Notes: generated from the letters alone by a model not told the origin. 64,000 nt of DNA from Cryptomeria japonica (GCF_030272615.1 NC_081410.1:503428942-503492941), one strand, 5' to 3'; counted from the stretch's first letter, positions 36,027-47,857 are shown. Made by a program: numbers and translations.

Positions 36027-39000
36027 ATGAAGTCTACTCTACATTTGTTTGGAAACGTCTTTAGCTTGGCATCTACAGAAGCCATAGTTAGTGATACTAA
36101 CTTGAAAGGAGAGAACCTTGAAAATTTGAAAGAAAGGGTGTTCAAGGGTATTGATAAGTCATTTTGTATAGAGATTTTGAGTAGTGGAATTTTAGAAGCC
36201 GCAGCCTTTCCTCCAGCAATTCCTTGTCCAGAGTTAGTTCAAGAGTGCATTGCTAGATATGACCCAGTATCTGAAACTAGTAAGAGAGATAATGGTGAAA
36301 CCCTTCTTGCCATTAACTGTGAGGTGATTGCTTCAATTTTCAAGATATTGGATTACCAATTTTCTAATTTCTCTCCTGCCCAATCAATCAATGAGTTCAA
36401 TGCAGATAGAGCCAAACACCGAAATAATGTGGCAAAATTCTAGTTGAAGGTCCCTCAGAGAGGTGATTCTAGGTTACCCAAAAATCCTAACAAGAACCAC
36501 ATGTTGCCACATATCCATGATGAGATTCTTCTGTTGCATCAAGCCAGAGGTTCTGCTGAAGCTTATAGCTTTGATGATTGGATTTATTGCTATGTGCAAT
36601 TAGTTCTAGAAGGAAAACAATATTTGGATTGGGCAGAGTTAATTGTTGATTCAATGAGAGAGCAGTTGAGTCTAGCTAAGTAGTTTCAACAAAACTTCTT
36701 CATGTCCTCATATCTCTTGTATTGTCTAGCTTGTGTTAAAGAGTTAACCGATATACCAAAGCAACCCATTGAGGAAGATGTTCCGGTGTATGAGTTCTAT
36801 CCTATGCTGCAAAAAGACAATGCCCTACAAGATTTCAGAAGGATACACAATGCATTCCTGGGTGATATGTGTCATGAACTAAAGGGTACAAAGGCTAAAT
36901 GGATTTTAGATGATGCACAAACCTTGCTTAAGAAGTTCGGCAGTTTTTACATCTAGTTCCCACGCTTTTGCTATATATGGATAGGAGGCTTCGAAGAGGA
37001 ACCCTTCAAGCTCCCCCACTTCTGTTCTGATTGTTTTGTTCTAGAAGAAGTATGCAGGCAACTGACCTCTATGATCAAGAAGGCACAGCCTAAGGACAAG
37101 TGGGAAGGTCATTTTCCAATACAATTGGGAGTGTTGTCTTGTAATTCAATGTCTGATGCACTAAGTATAGGAGCAGACCTTAGGAATTTTAATTTCTCTC
37201 TGTATTCTGAAAGGAAGGGGTTTGACAATCAGGGATTTTCTCGGAGCCTTGGCTTAATGCCTTATCTTCCCATGCCACAGTTAGAAGACTTTTGGGAAGA
37301 CTGTACAGATGAAGTTGAAGTTTTCAAAAGGGAAAGCATGAGATTGGTGCTAGAATAGGTTGTCTCTTTGCAAATAAAGTTAGACATTAAAGGGCTCAAA
37401 GAGGATTATCTTGAATTGTTTGAACTAGGATATTTAGCCCATGCAAAGACTGAAATGCTCCCAATTAATTGGGATTAGGAGGAAAATAATGACATACAAT
37501 TGAGAACCGAACGAGTTCTAAAAAGAACCGTGGCATGGGTGGCTAAAAAGAAAGCAATAAAGTTGGGAACCAAGTCCCTTTCTGCAAGAAATAATAAGGA
37601 TCCTCTATCTTCACCAAAACATCCTTCTAACAGTGCTCCTGTTCGTGCAGGTAGGGATACCAAGTCATTTCAGCCTAGATGCAGGTCTAGCCCAACTCTG
37701 GATTTCAATACCCCTTGACATACTCAATCATGTAGTGTCGCCCAGAGGAAGAGGGACTAGGTCAAGGATATGGGAGTAAAAGATGTCGTGCTTGAGGCTT
37801 AGATTTTTGAAATTGAAGATTTGGATGGTGAAGTTGCTTCTGCTCTAGGCTCCCAAATAGTGACTGTGGCAATGACGCCACCACCAAAAATGATTGAAGG
37901 AACTTCTCATTCTGCTACAACCCCTAAATGGTTAACAACCTCAGTGAACAAGAAAAGGAGTTTTCTTCCTATGACCATTCCAATTCAAGAGATGGTTGCT
38001 AAGTACTCCGAGAAGAATCCAAAGCCGAAGAGGTTCAAGACCACTGCTCACCTAAACAATGATGAAGAAACTAGAAAATGGATGGCCGAAATTGCCTCAT
38101 ACAAGCTAAAAGATGAAAACAGAGAGGCTGGTCCTGATGATTTTGAAATCACAAAAGTAGAGATGGAAAAGATGAGCAAAGATATAGATAACCATTTTTT
38201 CCAAGTGTCAGCAAAGAAAATGCTTACCCGCTCAGAGAAGGATGGACGGGAGAAAAGAGAACTTAAAAGACACATAAGTGTTTTGGCTTAGTTCATCGAT
38301 AGTATCGGTTGCCTTGGAGAAATTCCAATATCCCATGCCACTAAGTATTTTGACCCAACTTCTCCGGAAAACAAGAAGTTGATGAACCAAGTTCAATGGG
38401 CTAAGAGCATCGATGAAGTGGTTGAGAAGTGGATTGAACAAATAATCAAAGATGGTGAAAAATACATTACCGACTCCCAAAAATTGTGTGATGAAGTATA
38501 GAGCCTAATTTCAGAAATCCAAAACTAGCTTGTACCGTGGGAGAAAGAAGAGCACAAATGGCAAAATGTCCTGCCTTTGTTCGCCAAAATCTAAGAATAT
38601 GAGATTACCAGGTTTCTGGCAGAACATTCAATTAAGCTGGTGGCCGATGAATGCCAACTTTTCATGCTGAAGAAAACTATCATGTGGCGAGTGCTTATCT
38701 TTCAGTCGATGATTACAGATGCAAGAACCTCTATCTATGAACTTGAGGATTTGCAAAGTAGTATAGTCAAGGATAATAAAGTGGTTAATCACGATCATGA
38801 CTGGGAGTTAGGAATCTACGAGTCAATCACACAGGAAGCAATCAAATCTTTCTGGTTGAACATGGAGAAGATCAGATTCAAGAGTAGCTTCACGCCGGAG
38901 GATATAACCAAGGTGGCTAGGATCAAATATATGGTTTTCATTGGGAATGATCAGCTGCCGAAACACTCAGAGAAGATGGTGCAGCATAAATGGAATAAAG

Positions 39001-39116
39001 AGGTGGCAAAGGCGAAACTCAATGCAATGAAAGTCCCGATCCAATCCATGGTTCAAGAACTCACAACTGCTCATGATGCCTGCGAAGATGGAGAAGATGA
39101 TAATAATGGAGTATGA
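36027..39116 (+). pseudogene. Long ORF of unknown function, twelve in-frame stops, no frameshift
   Basis: A single frame of 1,030 codons from ATG 36027 to TGA 39114. Internal stops are TAG at 36441, 36681, 36954, 37356, 37476, 37758, 37800, 38289, 38499 and 38526, TGA at 37716, and TAA at 38592. The N-terminal half (to about 37450) looks like a folded, helical domain with Trp/Tyr/Phe-rich phrases such as FDDWIYCYVQLVLEGKQYLD and LPYLPMPQLEDFWED. The middle (37500-37900) is basic and Ser/Pro-rich. The C-terminal half is charged and helical. No zinc knuckle, protease or pol motif was seen. It may be an accessory ORF of a giant retrotransposon, since a probable LTR follows, or a captured plant gene. 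I do not recognise the family with confidence. Confidence 0.6.
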
Positions 39117-40057
39117 CATAATGCATCAATTTAGGACTAGTTTCCTTTATTTTTAAAACATTTTTCATAGCTATGCAATAACTTTGGGACATCTATCCCA
39201 AAATACTTTTTGTTGGTTTCATAACTGTTTTATCGGGGAGTGGTCAAGTTTTCAAGGAGACCGCCCCCGTTTAAACTATAAATTAAGTAAAACAGATGGT
39301 AGAAGGGTTAGATTTTAGTAACTAATTTTGTGAACTTCGACTGAAGTTTTTGTTTTGGTATTTTCTATTCTGAATCAATGGAAGAATCAGATGATTGGGA
39401 TCTATTTTGGAAAAAGATTGGCAGATGTATTTTTGTGCCTTTGTTGCATAAGGATAAATATATGAAATTTGATCATATGGTTTTTTGGGAGAAGAAAGAT
39501 CTGTGTATTTTGAATCTGAATAGATAACATGTCTTTCCATGTGTTCATCTGATCAAAGTAACAGTAATTGATCGTTTCATTGCAGTATTTCATTATTCCT
39601 CAGATGTTCTTTCCTTTGAATGTGTTGTTTACTCTAGAAAGGATTCATGATTGAGGGTAGATTTATTTTCCTTGAATTTGTTCGTCTTTTATTAGTTTAG
39701 GTGGAAGAAGTATATTGAAATTTGTTTCAGTTGTTGTAGTTACATGCTTTGAAAATTAAGGAAATAGCTTTAATTATTTATGAGACATGACAAAAGTTGC
39801 AACCTTTCATCCAAGAATGAAAGAGGTGGCCTTATACGCTTTCTGGTTAAAAGCTTTCTTTTAGATATAAATAAAAATAAAACATATTTCATGAAAAACC
39901 AAGATAGGGAGTTGTACCTATGCAAAAATTCAGATGGAAGTGATTGGAACAACACTTACCCAACTATTCAGTGAATCATTTGTTCTTAGAATAAGGTAAT
40001 AGAGTTTAAGATTAATCATTTAAAAACAAAGAGCAAATCTATTCACTAAGAGATTTT
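39117..40057 (+). repeat. Probable LTR between the long ORF and Tat-3 gag
   Basis: No coding frame. The right end is set by the primer-site-like block at 40058. A TATA-like ctataaattaag lies at about 39277. A G-rich stretch (atcggggag, about 39233) followed by TGGTC could be a polypurine tract and LTR start, but the left border is uncertain. If this is an LTR, it is the 3' LTR for the ORF on its left and the 5' LTR for the gag on its right. Confidence 0.45.
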
Positions 40058-40075
40058 TGGCGACTTTGCTGGGGA
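40058..40075 (+). other. Primer-binding-site-like block, Tat-3
   Basis: tggcgactttgctgggga closely resembles the tggcgactctgctgggga block found downstream of LTRs in plant Tat-type elements (recalled, not searched). Confidence 0.6.
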
Positions 40076-40239
40076 GCGAAACAAAGAGAAAACCAATTTT
40101 TCAATACACCGGTATGCCGTGGACGTAACAAAAGTGAACTCAAATTGGCAAAATTGCTCTGAGTTTAGGAAGACTATTGAGATTGAGTCTTGTTTGAAGT
40201 AGTTTAGTTTTCCTACGAGTAATCACCCTGGATTCTCAT

Positions 40240-42513
40240 CCATATACTAGAGCACAAAGAAGAGAAGGACTGGTTGATAACTATTTTGAAGAATTGCAAA
40301 ATCTATCATTTGCCCCAAGTTCTACTCCTAGAAGGAAGGCCAAAAGAAGACCTTCATCTCCTATCAGAGTTACCCCTATATCTTCTTCTTCCCCTTGGTA
40401 GGCACTAACACTTACTTGAATTCAAGCCCCTCCTCTTGTGACCATTCATCCAGTGTTCATTATGGCTCAACCTTGGGGTGCGGCTATTGGACCTCTTGCT
40501 CTCGCAGCCCATAATCCACTACCAAAAGGAGCAAAGGATGTTTTACCCAAATATAAAGGTGACAGGAAAGTTTCAGTTGAAGAGAATTTGAACTCTTTTA
40601 ATGTAGCAACTGGAATCTTAGTAGTCCAATATGAGGACGTGGCTGTTAGGCTTTTTGTTGAAACTCTCACTGAAGGGGCAGTAGAATGGTTTAGCCAGCT
40701 GCAAGCAGGATCCATAACTGACTGGCAAATGATGAAAACCGCTTTTGAAAAAAGATTCCAAAGCACTGATGATGAACACATGTTACTGGCTCAACTCACA
40801 CAGATGAAGAAGGAAATTCATGAGCCGATGAGGGATTATGTAGCAAGATATAATAAGATTATTCACAAAATTCCTCAAGCCAAGAGACCAACTGCAGATA
40901 ATCAGCGATGTTTCTTTGTAAATTCCATGCCACCTAACGTAGTATTTCACCTTAGAAGAAGTAGGCCGACGGACCTAGACATTGCACAAAATGAGGCTAT
41001 ACAACTTGAAGATGATCTAATAACAGCTGGCAAATGGAGGAAAGATGTACAAACTTCTCAGGGACAATCTCAAGCTTCTATGTCATCTACCGATCTGGTT
41101 GTTCAGTGGTTTGTCAATGATATGATTGCTTTAAAGAGCCAGATACCTAAGCCTAGAAACTCTTATCCACAACCTTATCAAGATATAAGCAGGAGAACTT
41201 CAAATCAATATAACTATGGATGACTGTTGCAACTTCCTGCAGTTCCACAAAGATTACAGATAGAGGCACCTCCTAACAAAGGTGTCATGTGTTCATTTCA
41301 TCTTACCACTAATCATGATGGGGTTTCATGTCCTGATATGATAAGACACGTTCAGATGCAACACACAAAGGATGAATTAGGAGAGTTCACTGAAGTAGAA
41401 ATAATTCAAGAGGTACCTAGCGACTCTAGAACTTTGTACCTTGAATATGAGTCAGATTCAGAAAAAGGCAGTAAAATTTTGGTGACTCTTGAAGGTTCTT
41501 CATGTGAGATTCTAACAAGGAATCAATGAACCTCCCAGCCTTCTTCCTTTGTGAACCCTTATGGAAGCCATTTTAAAGGCAAAGATCTCCCAGGTAATAG
41601 TTTTTCAAAGATTCCTGAGGTTAAGATTTTGCGAAGGAACCATGAGGATTATAAGAGCTCTTCCTCTTCTTCCTCCTTTGATATCATCGAGTTCTGTAAA
41701 GCCTCTACCATTCAACTTCCTACCACTGAGTATTTAAAGCTTAACCCAAAAGAGTTGGATAAACTAGTCAAATACGTTAAAGGATATTCCTTTTCAGAGT
41801 CCCAAGTACATGGATGCATGGAAAATAATGATTTAGTTGCTGCAGAAGGGTCTTCATCTGTCCCCTGCTCATTAGCTGATCTGGCAGGTCCCTATGCTTT
41901 TCATGATACAAAGTCTAGGCTTGAGGTTGAGATTCTAAAACCTAAACCTTTCTATATTTCCCTTCTCTTGAATGGCCAAAAGTTAAGTAATTGCATAACT
42001 GATTCAGGGGCTTCAGACAATATAATGCCTTCTCCTATGGCTAAATCTCTAGGTTTGACCCTCACTAAAACATTTGGGAGATGTTTTTCAATGGATGGAA
42101 AATAGGTTTCTCTTATTGGTCAGGTAAAGGATGTCCAGGTAGTGCTGGTAGCGTGCCCAAACAAAAGAGTAAGATTAACTATACTAGTTGTTGATATTCT
42201 GGCGAGTTATGGAATGCTTCTGAGTAGGACGTTTTGCAAAGATCTCAGAGGTGAAATCAAAATGGACTGGTCTGAAGCCATCATTCCCCTTGGAAATCAA
42301 AAAATTAAGCTTGAACCCGAGCCCAAGAATAAGTATATTGTATTTCCCTCAGATAATCCCAAAGCCCAAATTCTGTTTCAGGAATGTGAGTTTGGAAACT
42401 ATCTTGTCCTTGCACCTAGTGAAAAGAAAACGGACGAGGTAGTTGATGAACTTGATGAGCTATGGTAGATGGAGTTTGATGGAAGCTGTGCTAACTCTCT
42501 ATTTAATGCTTGA
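40240..42513 (+). pseudogene. Tat-3: Tat-like gag-protease with RNase H-like start
   Basis: One frame throughout. The N-terminus is basic and Ser-rich (APSSTPRRKAKRRPSSP, about 40320). The Gag core has AVEWFSQLQAGSITDWQMMK and FEKRF (about 40680-40770). A linker leads to the aspartic protease with CITDSGASDNIMPSPMAKSL (about 41995; DSG intact) and DILASYGMLLSRTF. Stops are TGA at 41221 and 41527 and TAG at 42103 and 42466. Right after the last TAG the frame reads MEFDGSCANS, which resembles the start of an RNase H domain. Reverse transcriptase should lie before that and is missing, so an internal deletion, or a family lacking RT, is likely. The frame ends at 42513. Confidence 0.75.
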
Positions 42514-43690
42514 TAATTTTTTGTTTGTAGGCATTGTTAGGGGACCAAATGTCCTAGATTGATGATGCCACGCTCTCAGCCATCAATTTTGGCCTACAAG
42601 GCTATACGGTATCATATTTTGTACACCTTATTTTATGTGTATTCTTTTGATGGAATATGCAAGTCATTTCATTTTAGATTTTTTAAATTATTTTTAATAT
42701 TATATGTACTAATATCTCACATTAATTTATTTTTTTTAGGGTACCCCCTGTGTCTAGGCCTCATCCTTAGCAAAAGAAATACTCGAGGATGCCAAAACAT
42801 GGGAAGAAGGTAATTGAACACATTTTTAGTTTTACAATTTTTTGAAAAGGTTGAAATTGTCATAGTTGGGATTTGTAGATTTTTTAGTGTTTTTTGTCTG
42901 TTTTATATGTACAATGCCCATTGAGCTATGTAGATATATTGAATGCACCTGATATGCTTGAGGATCGAGAGAGGGTGGAGGTATGCATCTCTACTTTATT
43001 TTCTTTATTTGATGATTACACACATGTACATGTGAACTTGTGATAAATTATAATCTTATCATTTTTTCATATAGGAAATATCCATAGCTGCTTCATCAAA
43101 GACAAGCCCTCCTTTGTGTACTAGAGAAGCATCTCAGGCTTAGGTACACTTTTGTTTGATATATTACATTAATTGTTTTTAACCTACAATACTTATCATT
43201 ATATTAATTGTATTTAATATTTGATCATTTTTCGTAAAGGTAATAGCGACAGGTGATCCATGAATGGTGAGCCCTCCTCAGTCTATTGGAGAAGCATCTC
43301 AGGCTTCGGTACACTTTTGTTCTCTATATTATAGATTTTTAGTGTTTTTGATGTATATATGTTAGTACATTGTATTAATTATATATTTAATCTACAATAG
43401 CTCCCTTTGCGGTTCCCTCATAGCTTGGAGCCTTTGAAGTTTGTGTATGAGAAAAATCCTAAGACTGACAAGGAAAAGAGAGCGAAGACATTAGATCAGA
43501 GATCAGTCGATGAGGTAATCTACATTTCAATTACAAAAAAATTATAGTTAAATGCATAGTTATGTTGATAATTGTGAACTATTTTCTACAAAAGGATTCT
43601 AGCTTGGCTTTTGAATTGTGGTTTTGCAGCCATCTACAAAGCCGCGTACTACATCGAAGAGGCTCAATTTTGATGATCCACCACAAGTAT
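42514..43690 (+). pseudogene. Chain of exon-like blocks (3' end of an unknown gene)
   Basis: Blocks bounded by ag/gt signals: about 42531-42608, 42741-42811, 42885-42979 (ending DMLEDRERVE), 43078-43143, 43241-43308, 43402-43514 and 43630-43692. The last four are phase 0 and join as one frame ending KRLNFDDPPQV and TAG. Blocks 4 and 5 are both 69 nt and share a SPP...EASQA pattern, so they look like a duplicated exon. Internal stops (TAG in block 1, TGA in block 5) suggest a pseudogene. The predicted tail is Lys/Ser/Pro-rich. It may be the 3' part of a DNA transposon or a captured gene. No family recognised. Confidence 0.5.
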
Positions 43691-43868
43691 AGAATCATAT
43701 AGTGTTAGTTGTGGTCATTGAATGAGCAATACATGTAGATATATTCTATATTTTTATTGTATATCGATTTGGACATGGCATATGCCACATTTTTGTAATA
43801 CTTGTATTGACTTGACATACATGCCTTTTTTGATATATATAAATGTTGATATTTTATCCAATAAATGT

Positions 43869-44242
43869 GTATTGAGTTCATTATTGTGTATTCGTTGTAT
43901 TTGGTGGCTACCCTTTTATAAAGTTAAATGATTATTTGTCTATGTAATCAACAATATGAATATAAACAACAAAAATCTATGATATAAAACATTGCAATCG
44001 TGGAATATGATTTGATAAAATTTCTAAAATGTTGAATTAACCCTACAAACTCCTTGTATTGAGTTCATTATTGTGTATTTGTTGTATTTGGTGGCTGCCC
44101 TTTTATAAAGTTAAATGAATATTCACCTATGTAATCAACAATATGAATATAAACAACAAAAATCTATGATATAAAACATTGCAATCATGGAATATGATTT
44201 GATAAAATTTCTAAAATGTTCAATTAACCCTACAAAACTCTT
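43869..44242. repeat. 187-bp tandem duplication
   Basis: gtattgagttca begins at 43869 and 44056, and the two 187-bp units differ at only about six positions. The remainder of 43691-44344 is AT-rich non-coding DNA with no other feature seen. Confidence 0.9.
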
Positions 44243-44344
44243 TGTTTCAATGAAAATGAAATTCAATGGTAATGATCAGATTTGATCCATGGTAATTATC
44301 AATGGATGCTTTTGATTTCTTTTAGTTATATTTGTTAATGTGTG

Positions 44345-44646
44345 TGGTGCGAGAGCACCCTCATGCTCGCAATGGTCAAATTTTGGTTCTTGTCTTGTTT
44401 TACCATTGTTTTATCTAAATAAGGTAATTTAGGACCATTAATGATCATTTGAAGCCATTTGTGAAAGTTTGGGGACATTTGGATAAAAGCTATAAAAGTT
44501 GCTCAATTGTTGTCAAAGTTGCTCAGATGTTGTCAAAGTTGTCAAAGTTTGGGCCCATTTGGATAAAAGATGTAAAATTTTCTCAGTTGTTGTCAAAGTT
44601 GCTCAATTGTTGTCAAAGTTGATCATTTATTGTCAAAGTTGTCAAA
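44345..44646 (+). repeat. Chromovirus-LTR-like start with 20-bp minisatellite
   Basis: TGGTGCGAGAGCACC at 44345 has the same hairpin as the chromovirus LTR starts (GGTGC, four-base loop, GCACC). Copies of gttgctcaattgttgtcaaa and variants follow at 44509-44650, comparable to the gttgctcaaaagttgca words in the chromovirus 2 LTR. Probably a fragment of a chromovirus-type LTR in plus orientation. Confidence 0.45.
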
Positions 44647-47303
44647 GTTGCAAGATAGGCTAGAATTGATTCCATTCATCGTGTGCACAAACCAACACCA
44701 CAAGAGCATCTAGTTGGGTAGGATTATGCTAGGCATGCTCCTCTCATGCCTCCCAAAGTGTCAGAATGTCGTGAGCCATACCCTACCAATGCGATCTCTC
44801 AAGTGCCCTAAGTCCAAAAAATTATCAAATTTTGACAGACTATTTCTCACAATCTAGGATGCATATGATCGATCCGTTTGAACCTATAGGGTCATGTGAG
44901 GCTCCTCTACAGTGACCTATCTCAGTTTATGATGACTTGGAGCCACTTTCAAATGGTAGCATTTTTTCACCTGCTACAAAAATCGTTAGTGGCATGCAAT
45001 ACAAAGTTGGAAGATAGGCTATATTTTATCTCGTTCATCATGGGCACAAACCAACATCATGAACATGTCTGAGTGGGAATTTTTATGCTAGGCATGCTCT
45101 TGTTTGCCTCCCAAAGTACTGGAACATCAAGAGCCATACCCTACCGACAAGATCTCTCAAGTGCCTTGAGTCCAAAAAATTGTCAAACTTTTATAGACTT
45201 TTTCTCCCAATCCAAGATGCATATGATCGATCTGTTTGAATCTATAGGTTCATATGAGGCTCATCTACATTGACCTATCTCGGTTTCTGACGACTCAAAG
45301 TCATTTTCAAATGGTAGTGTTTTTCCACCTGCTGCAAAAACTGTCAGTGGCATGCAGTGCAAAGTTGCAAGATAGGATAGAATTGATTATGTTCATCGTG
45401 TGCACAAACCAACATCACAAGTGCATCTAGGTGGGCATTTTTATGCTAGGCATGCTCCTGTTGTGCCTCCCAAAGTGTCGGAATGTTGAGAGCCATACCC
45501 TACTAGTGCAATCTCTCAAGTACCCTGAGTCCAAAAAATTGTCAAACTTTGACGAACTATTTCTCACAATCCAGGATGCTGATCGATCTGTTTGAACATA
45601 TAGGGTCATGTGAGGCTCCTCTGTAATGAACTATCTCAATTTTTGATGACTCAGAGCCATTTTCAAATGGTATCATTTTTCTACCTACTGCAAAAACCGT
45701 CAGTGGCATATAATGCAAAGTTGCAAGATAGGCTAGATTTGATCTCATTCATCATGGGCACAAACCAACATCATGAGAACATTTGGGTGGGTAGGTTTAT
45801 GCTAGGTATGCTCCTGTTGTTCCTCCCAAAGCGTCAGAACGTCAAGATCCATACCCTAGTAATGCGATCTCTCAAGTGCCTTGAGTCCAAAAAAATGTCA
45901 AATTTTGACGGATTGTTTTTCCCAATCGAGGATGCATATGATTGATCTATTTTAACCTATAGAGTCACTTGAGGCTCCTCTATAATGATCTATCTCAGTT
46001 TCTAATGACTCGGAGTCATTTTCAAATGGTAGCATTTTTTTACCTATTGCAAAAACAGTTAGTGGCATGCAGTGCAAAGTTGCAAGATAGGCTACAATTG
46101 ATTTTGTTCATCATGTGCACAAACCAACATCACGAGCATGTCCAAATGGGAAATTTTACACTAGTAATGCTCCTCTTGTGCCTCCCAAAGCACCAAAACT
46201 TTGAGAGCCATACCTTACCGACGCGATCTCTTAAGTGCCCTAAGTCCAAAAAATTGTCAAACTTTGACGAACTATTTCTCACAATATAGGATGCAGATGA
46301 TCAATTCATTTGAACCTATAGGGTCACGTTAGGTTCCTCTACAATGACCTATCTCAGTTTCTAACGACTCAGAGCCATTTTCAAATGGTAGCATTTTTTC
46401 ACCTGCTACAAAAATTGTCAGTGGCGTGTAATGCAAATTTGCAAGATAGGCTAGATTTGATCTCGTTTATCATGGGCACAAACCAACATCATGAGAATGT
46501 TTAGGTGGGCAGGTTTATGCTAGCCATGCTATTGTTGTGCCTCCCAAAGTGCTAGAACGTCAAGATCCATACACTACCAATGTGATCTCTCAAGTGCCCT
46601 GAGTCTAAAAAATTATCAAACTTTGACGGACTGTTTCTCCCAAACAAGGACACATATGATCAATCTGTTTGGACCTATAGGGTCATGTAAGGCTCCTATA
46701 CAATGACCAATCTTATTTTCTGACGAATCAGAGCCATTTTCAAATGGTAGCATTTTTTCACTTGCTGCAAAAACTATCAGTGACATGCAGTGCAAAGTTG
46801 CAAGATAGGCTAGAATTGATTTTGTTCATCATGTGCACAAACCAACATCATGAGCATGTCCGAGTGGGAAATTTTACGCTAGGCATGCTCCTATTGTACC
46901 TCCCAAAGTGCCAAAACATCAAGAGCCATACCCTACTGGCATGATCTCTCAAGTGCCTTGAGTCCAAAAAATCATCAAACTTTGACAGACTATTTCTCAC
47001 AATCTAGGATGCATATGATTGATCTGTTTGAACCTATAAGGTCAAGTGAGGCTCCTCTACAATGACCTATCTCAGTTTTTGATGAATCGGAGCCATTTTC
47101 AAATGGTAGCATTTATTCACTTGCTGCAAAAATCATTAGTGGCATGTAGTGCAAAGTTGCAAGATAGGCTAGAATTGATTATGTTCGTCATGTGCACAAA
47201 CCAGCATCATGAGCGTGTCTGGGTGGATAGTTTTATGCTAGGAATGTTCCTATTGTGCCTCCCAAAGCGTCGGAACATCAAGATCCATACCCTATTGGCG
47301 TGA
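44647..47303. repeat. Satellite array, 357-359-bp unit, about 7.4 copies
   Basis: The phrase (ga)gccatac or gatccatac recurs at 44773, 45130, 45489, 45846, 46205, 46564, 46923 and 47282. Units start gttgcaagatagg. Units 2, 4 and 6 carry atgggcac after the start, the others gtgcac. Units 4, 6 and 8 have gatcc where the others have gagcc. The array therefore alternates between two unit types for most of its length (dimer about 717 bp). Open frames inside are by-products of the repeat, since they recur in each unit with stops at different places. Confidence 0.92.
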
Positions 47304-47558
47304 TGTAGAAGTTGCTTGACAACTTTTTTGACAATAATGACAATTTTTGCTCAAATTGTATCTAGACTCAATCTACGACTCCCATGACCCAATAATGACT
47401 CAAATAATTCTCCATGATTATAAAATAATCAATAATGCTCATTATTGACCTTATCAAGAATGGTCGTGATTGACCTTATCACATCACATAAACTCAAAAC
47501 ATACTTACAAAACATAGTCACAAAAAATAGTCACAAAACATTGTCACATATTATTCAA

Positions 47559-47857
47559 AAATTTGCCTCTAAACATGGACAAATAAGCTCTTGGCTATTT
47601 AAATATACAAAAAAATGTGTTACAAATCATCTCATGGGCTTTTATACAAAATTTGGCATTTAAATATGTGTGATTCAACTCATCACCATTTTAATATACA
47701 AAATCTGGCATCTAAATATGTACAAATCAGCTCATGACCATTTAAATATACAAAATTATGCCCCTAAACATGTACAAATCAGCTCATGGCCATTTAAATA
47801 TACAAAACTATGCCCCTAAACATGTACAAATTAGCTCATGGGCATTTATATATACAA
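47559..47857. repeat. 52-bp minisatellite, nearly 6 copies
   Basis: Unit: cctctaaacatggacaaat followed by agctcatggccatttaaata and a short tail, degenerating on the left side. The two central copies (47755-47858) are nearly identical. The gap 47304-47558 between satellite and minisatellite has no recognised feature except local ttgacctta repeats. Confidence 0.88.

Noticed and set aside
35815-36030. Hydrophobic 71-codon frame with signal-peptide look
   Set aside because: It overlaps a likely leader intron donor and the start of the long ORF, with no homology cue.
36027-39116. TAG read as glutamine (alternative genetic code)
   Set aside because: Nuclear plant genes use the standard code, and TGA and TAA also interrupt the frame; decay of methylated CAG is a simpler explanation.
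45610-47303. Recurring frames of 66-111 codons in the satellite
   Set aside because: They repeat with the 358-bp unit, end at different places in different units, and show no motif.
44647-47303. CRISPR array or other bacterial repeat
   Set aside because: Units are contiguous, about 358 bp, with no spacers, in a clearly plant context.
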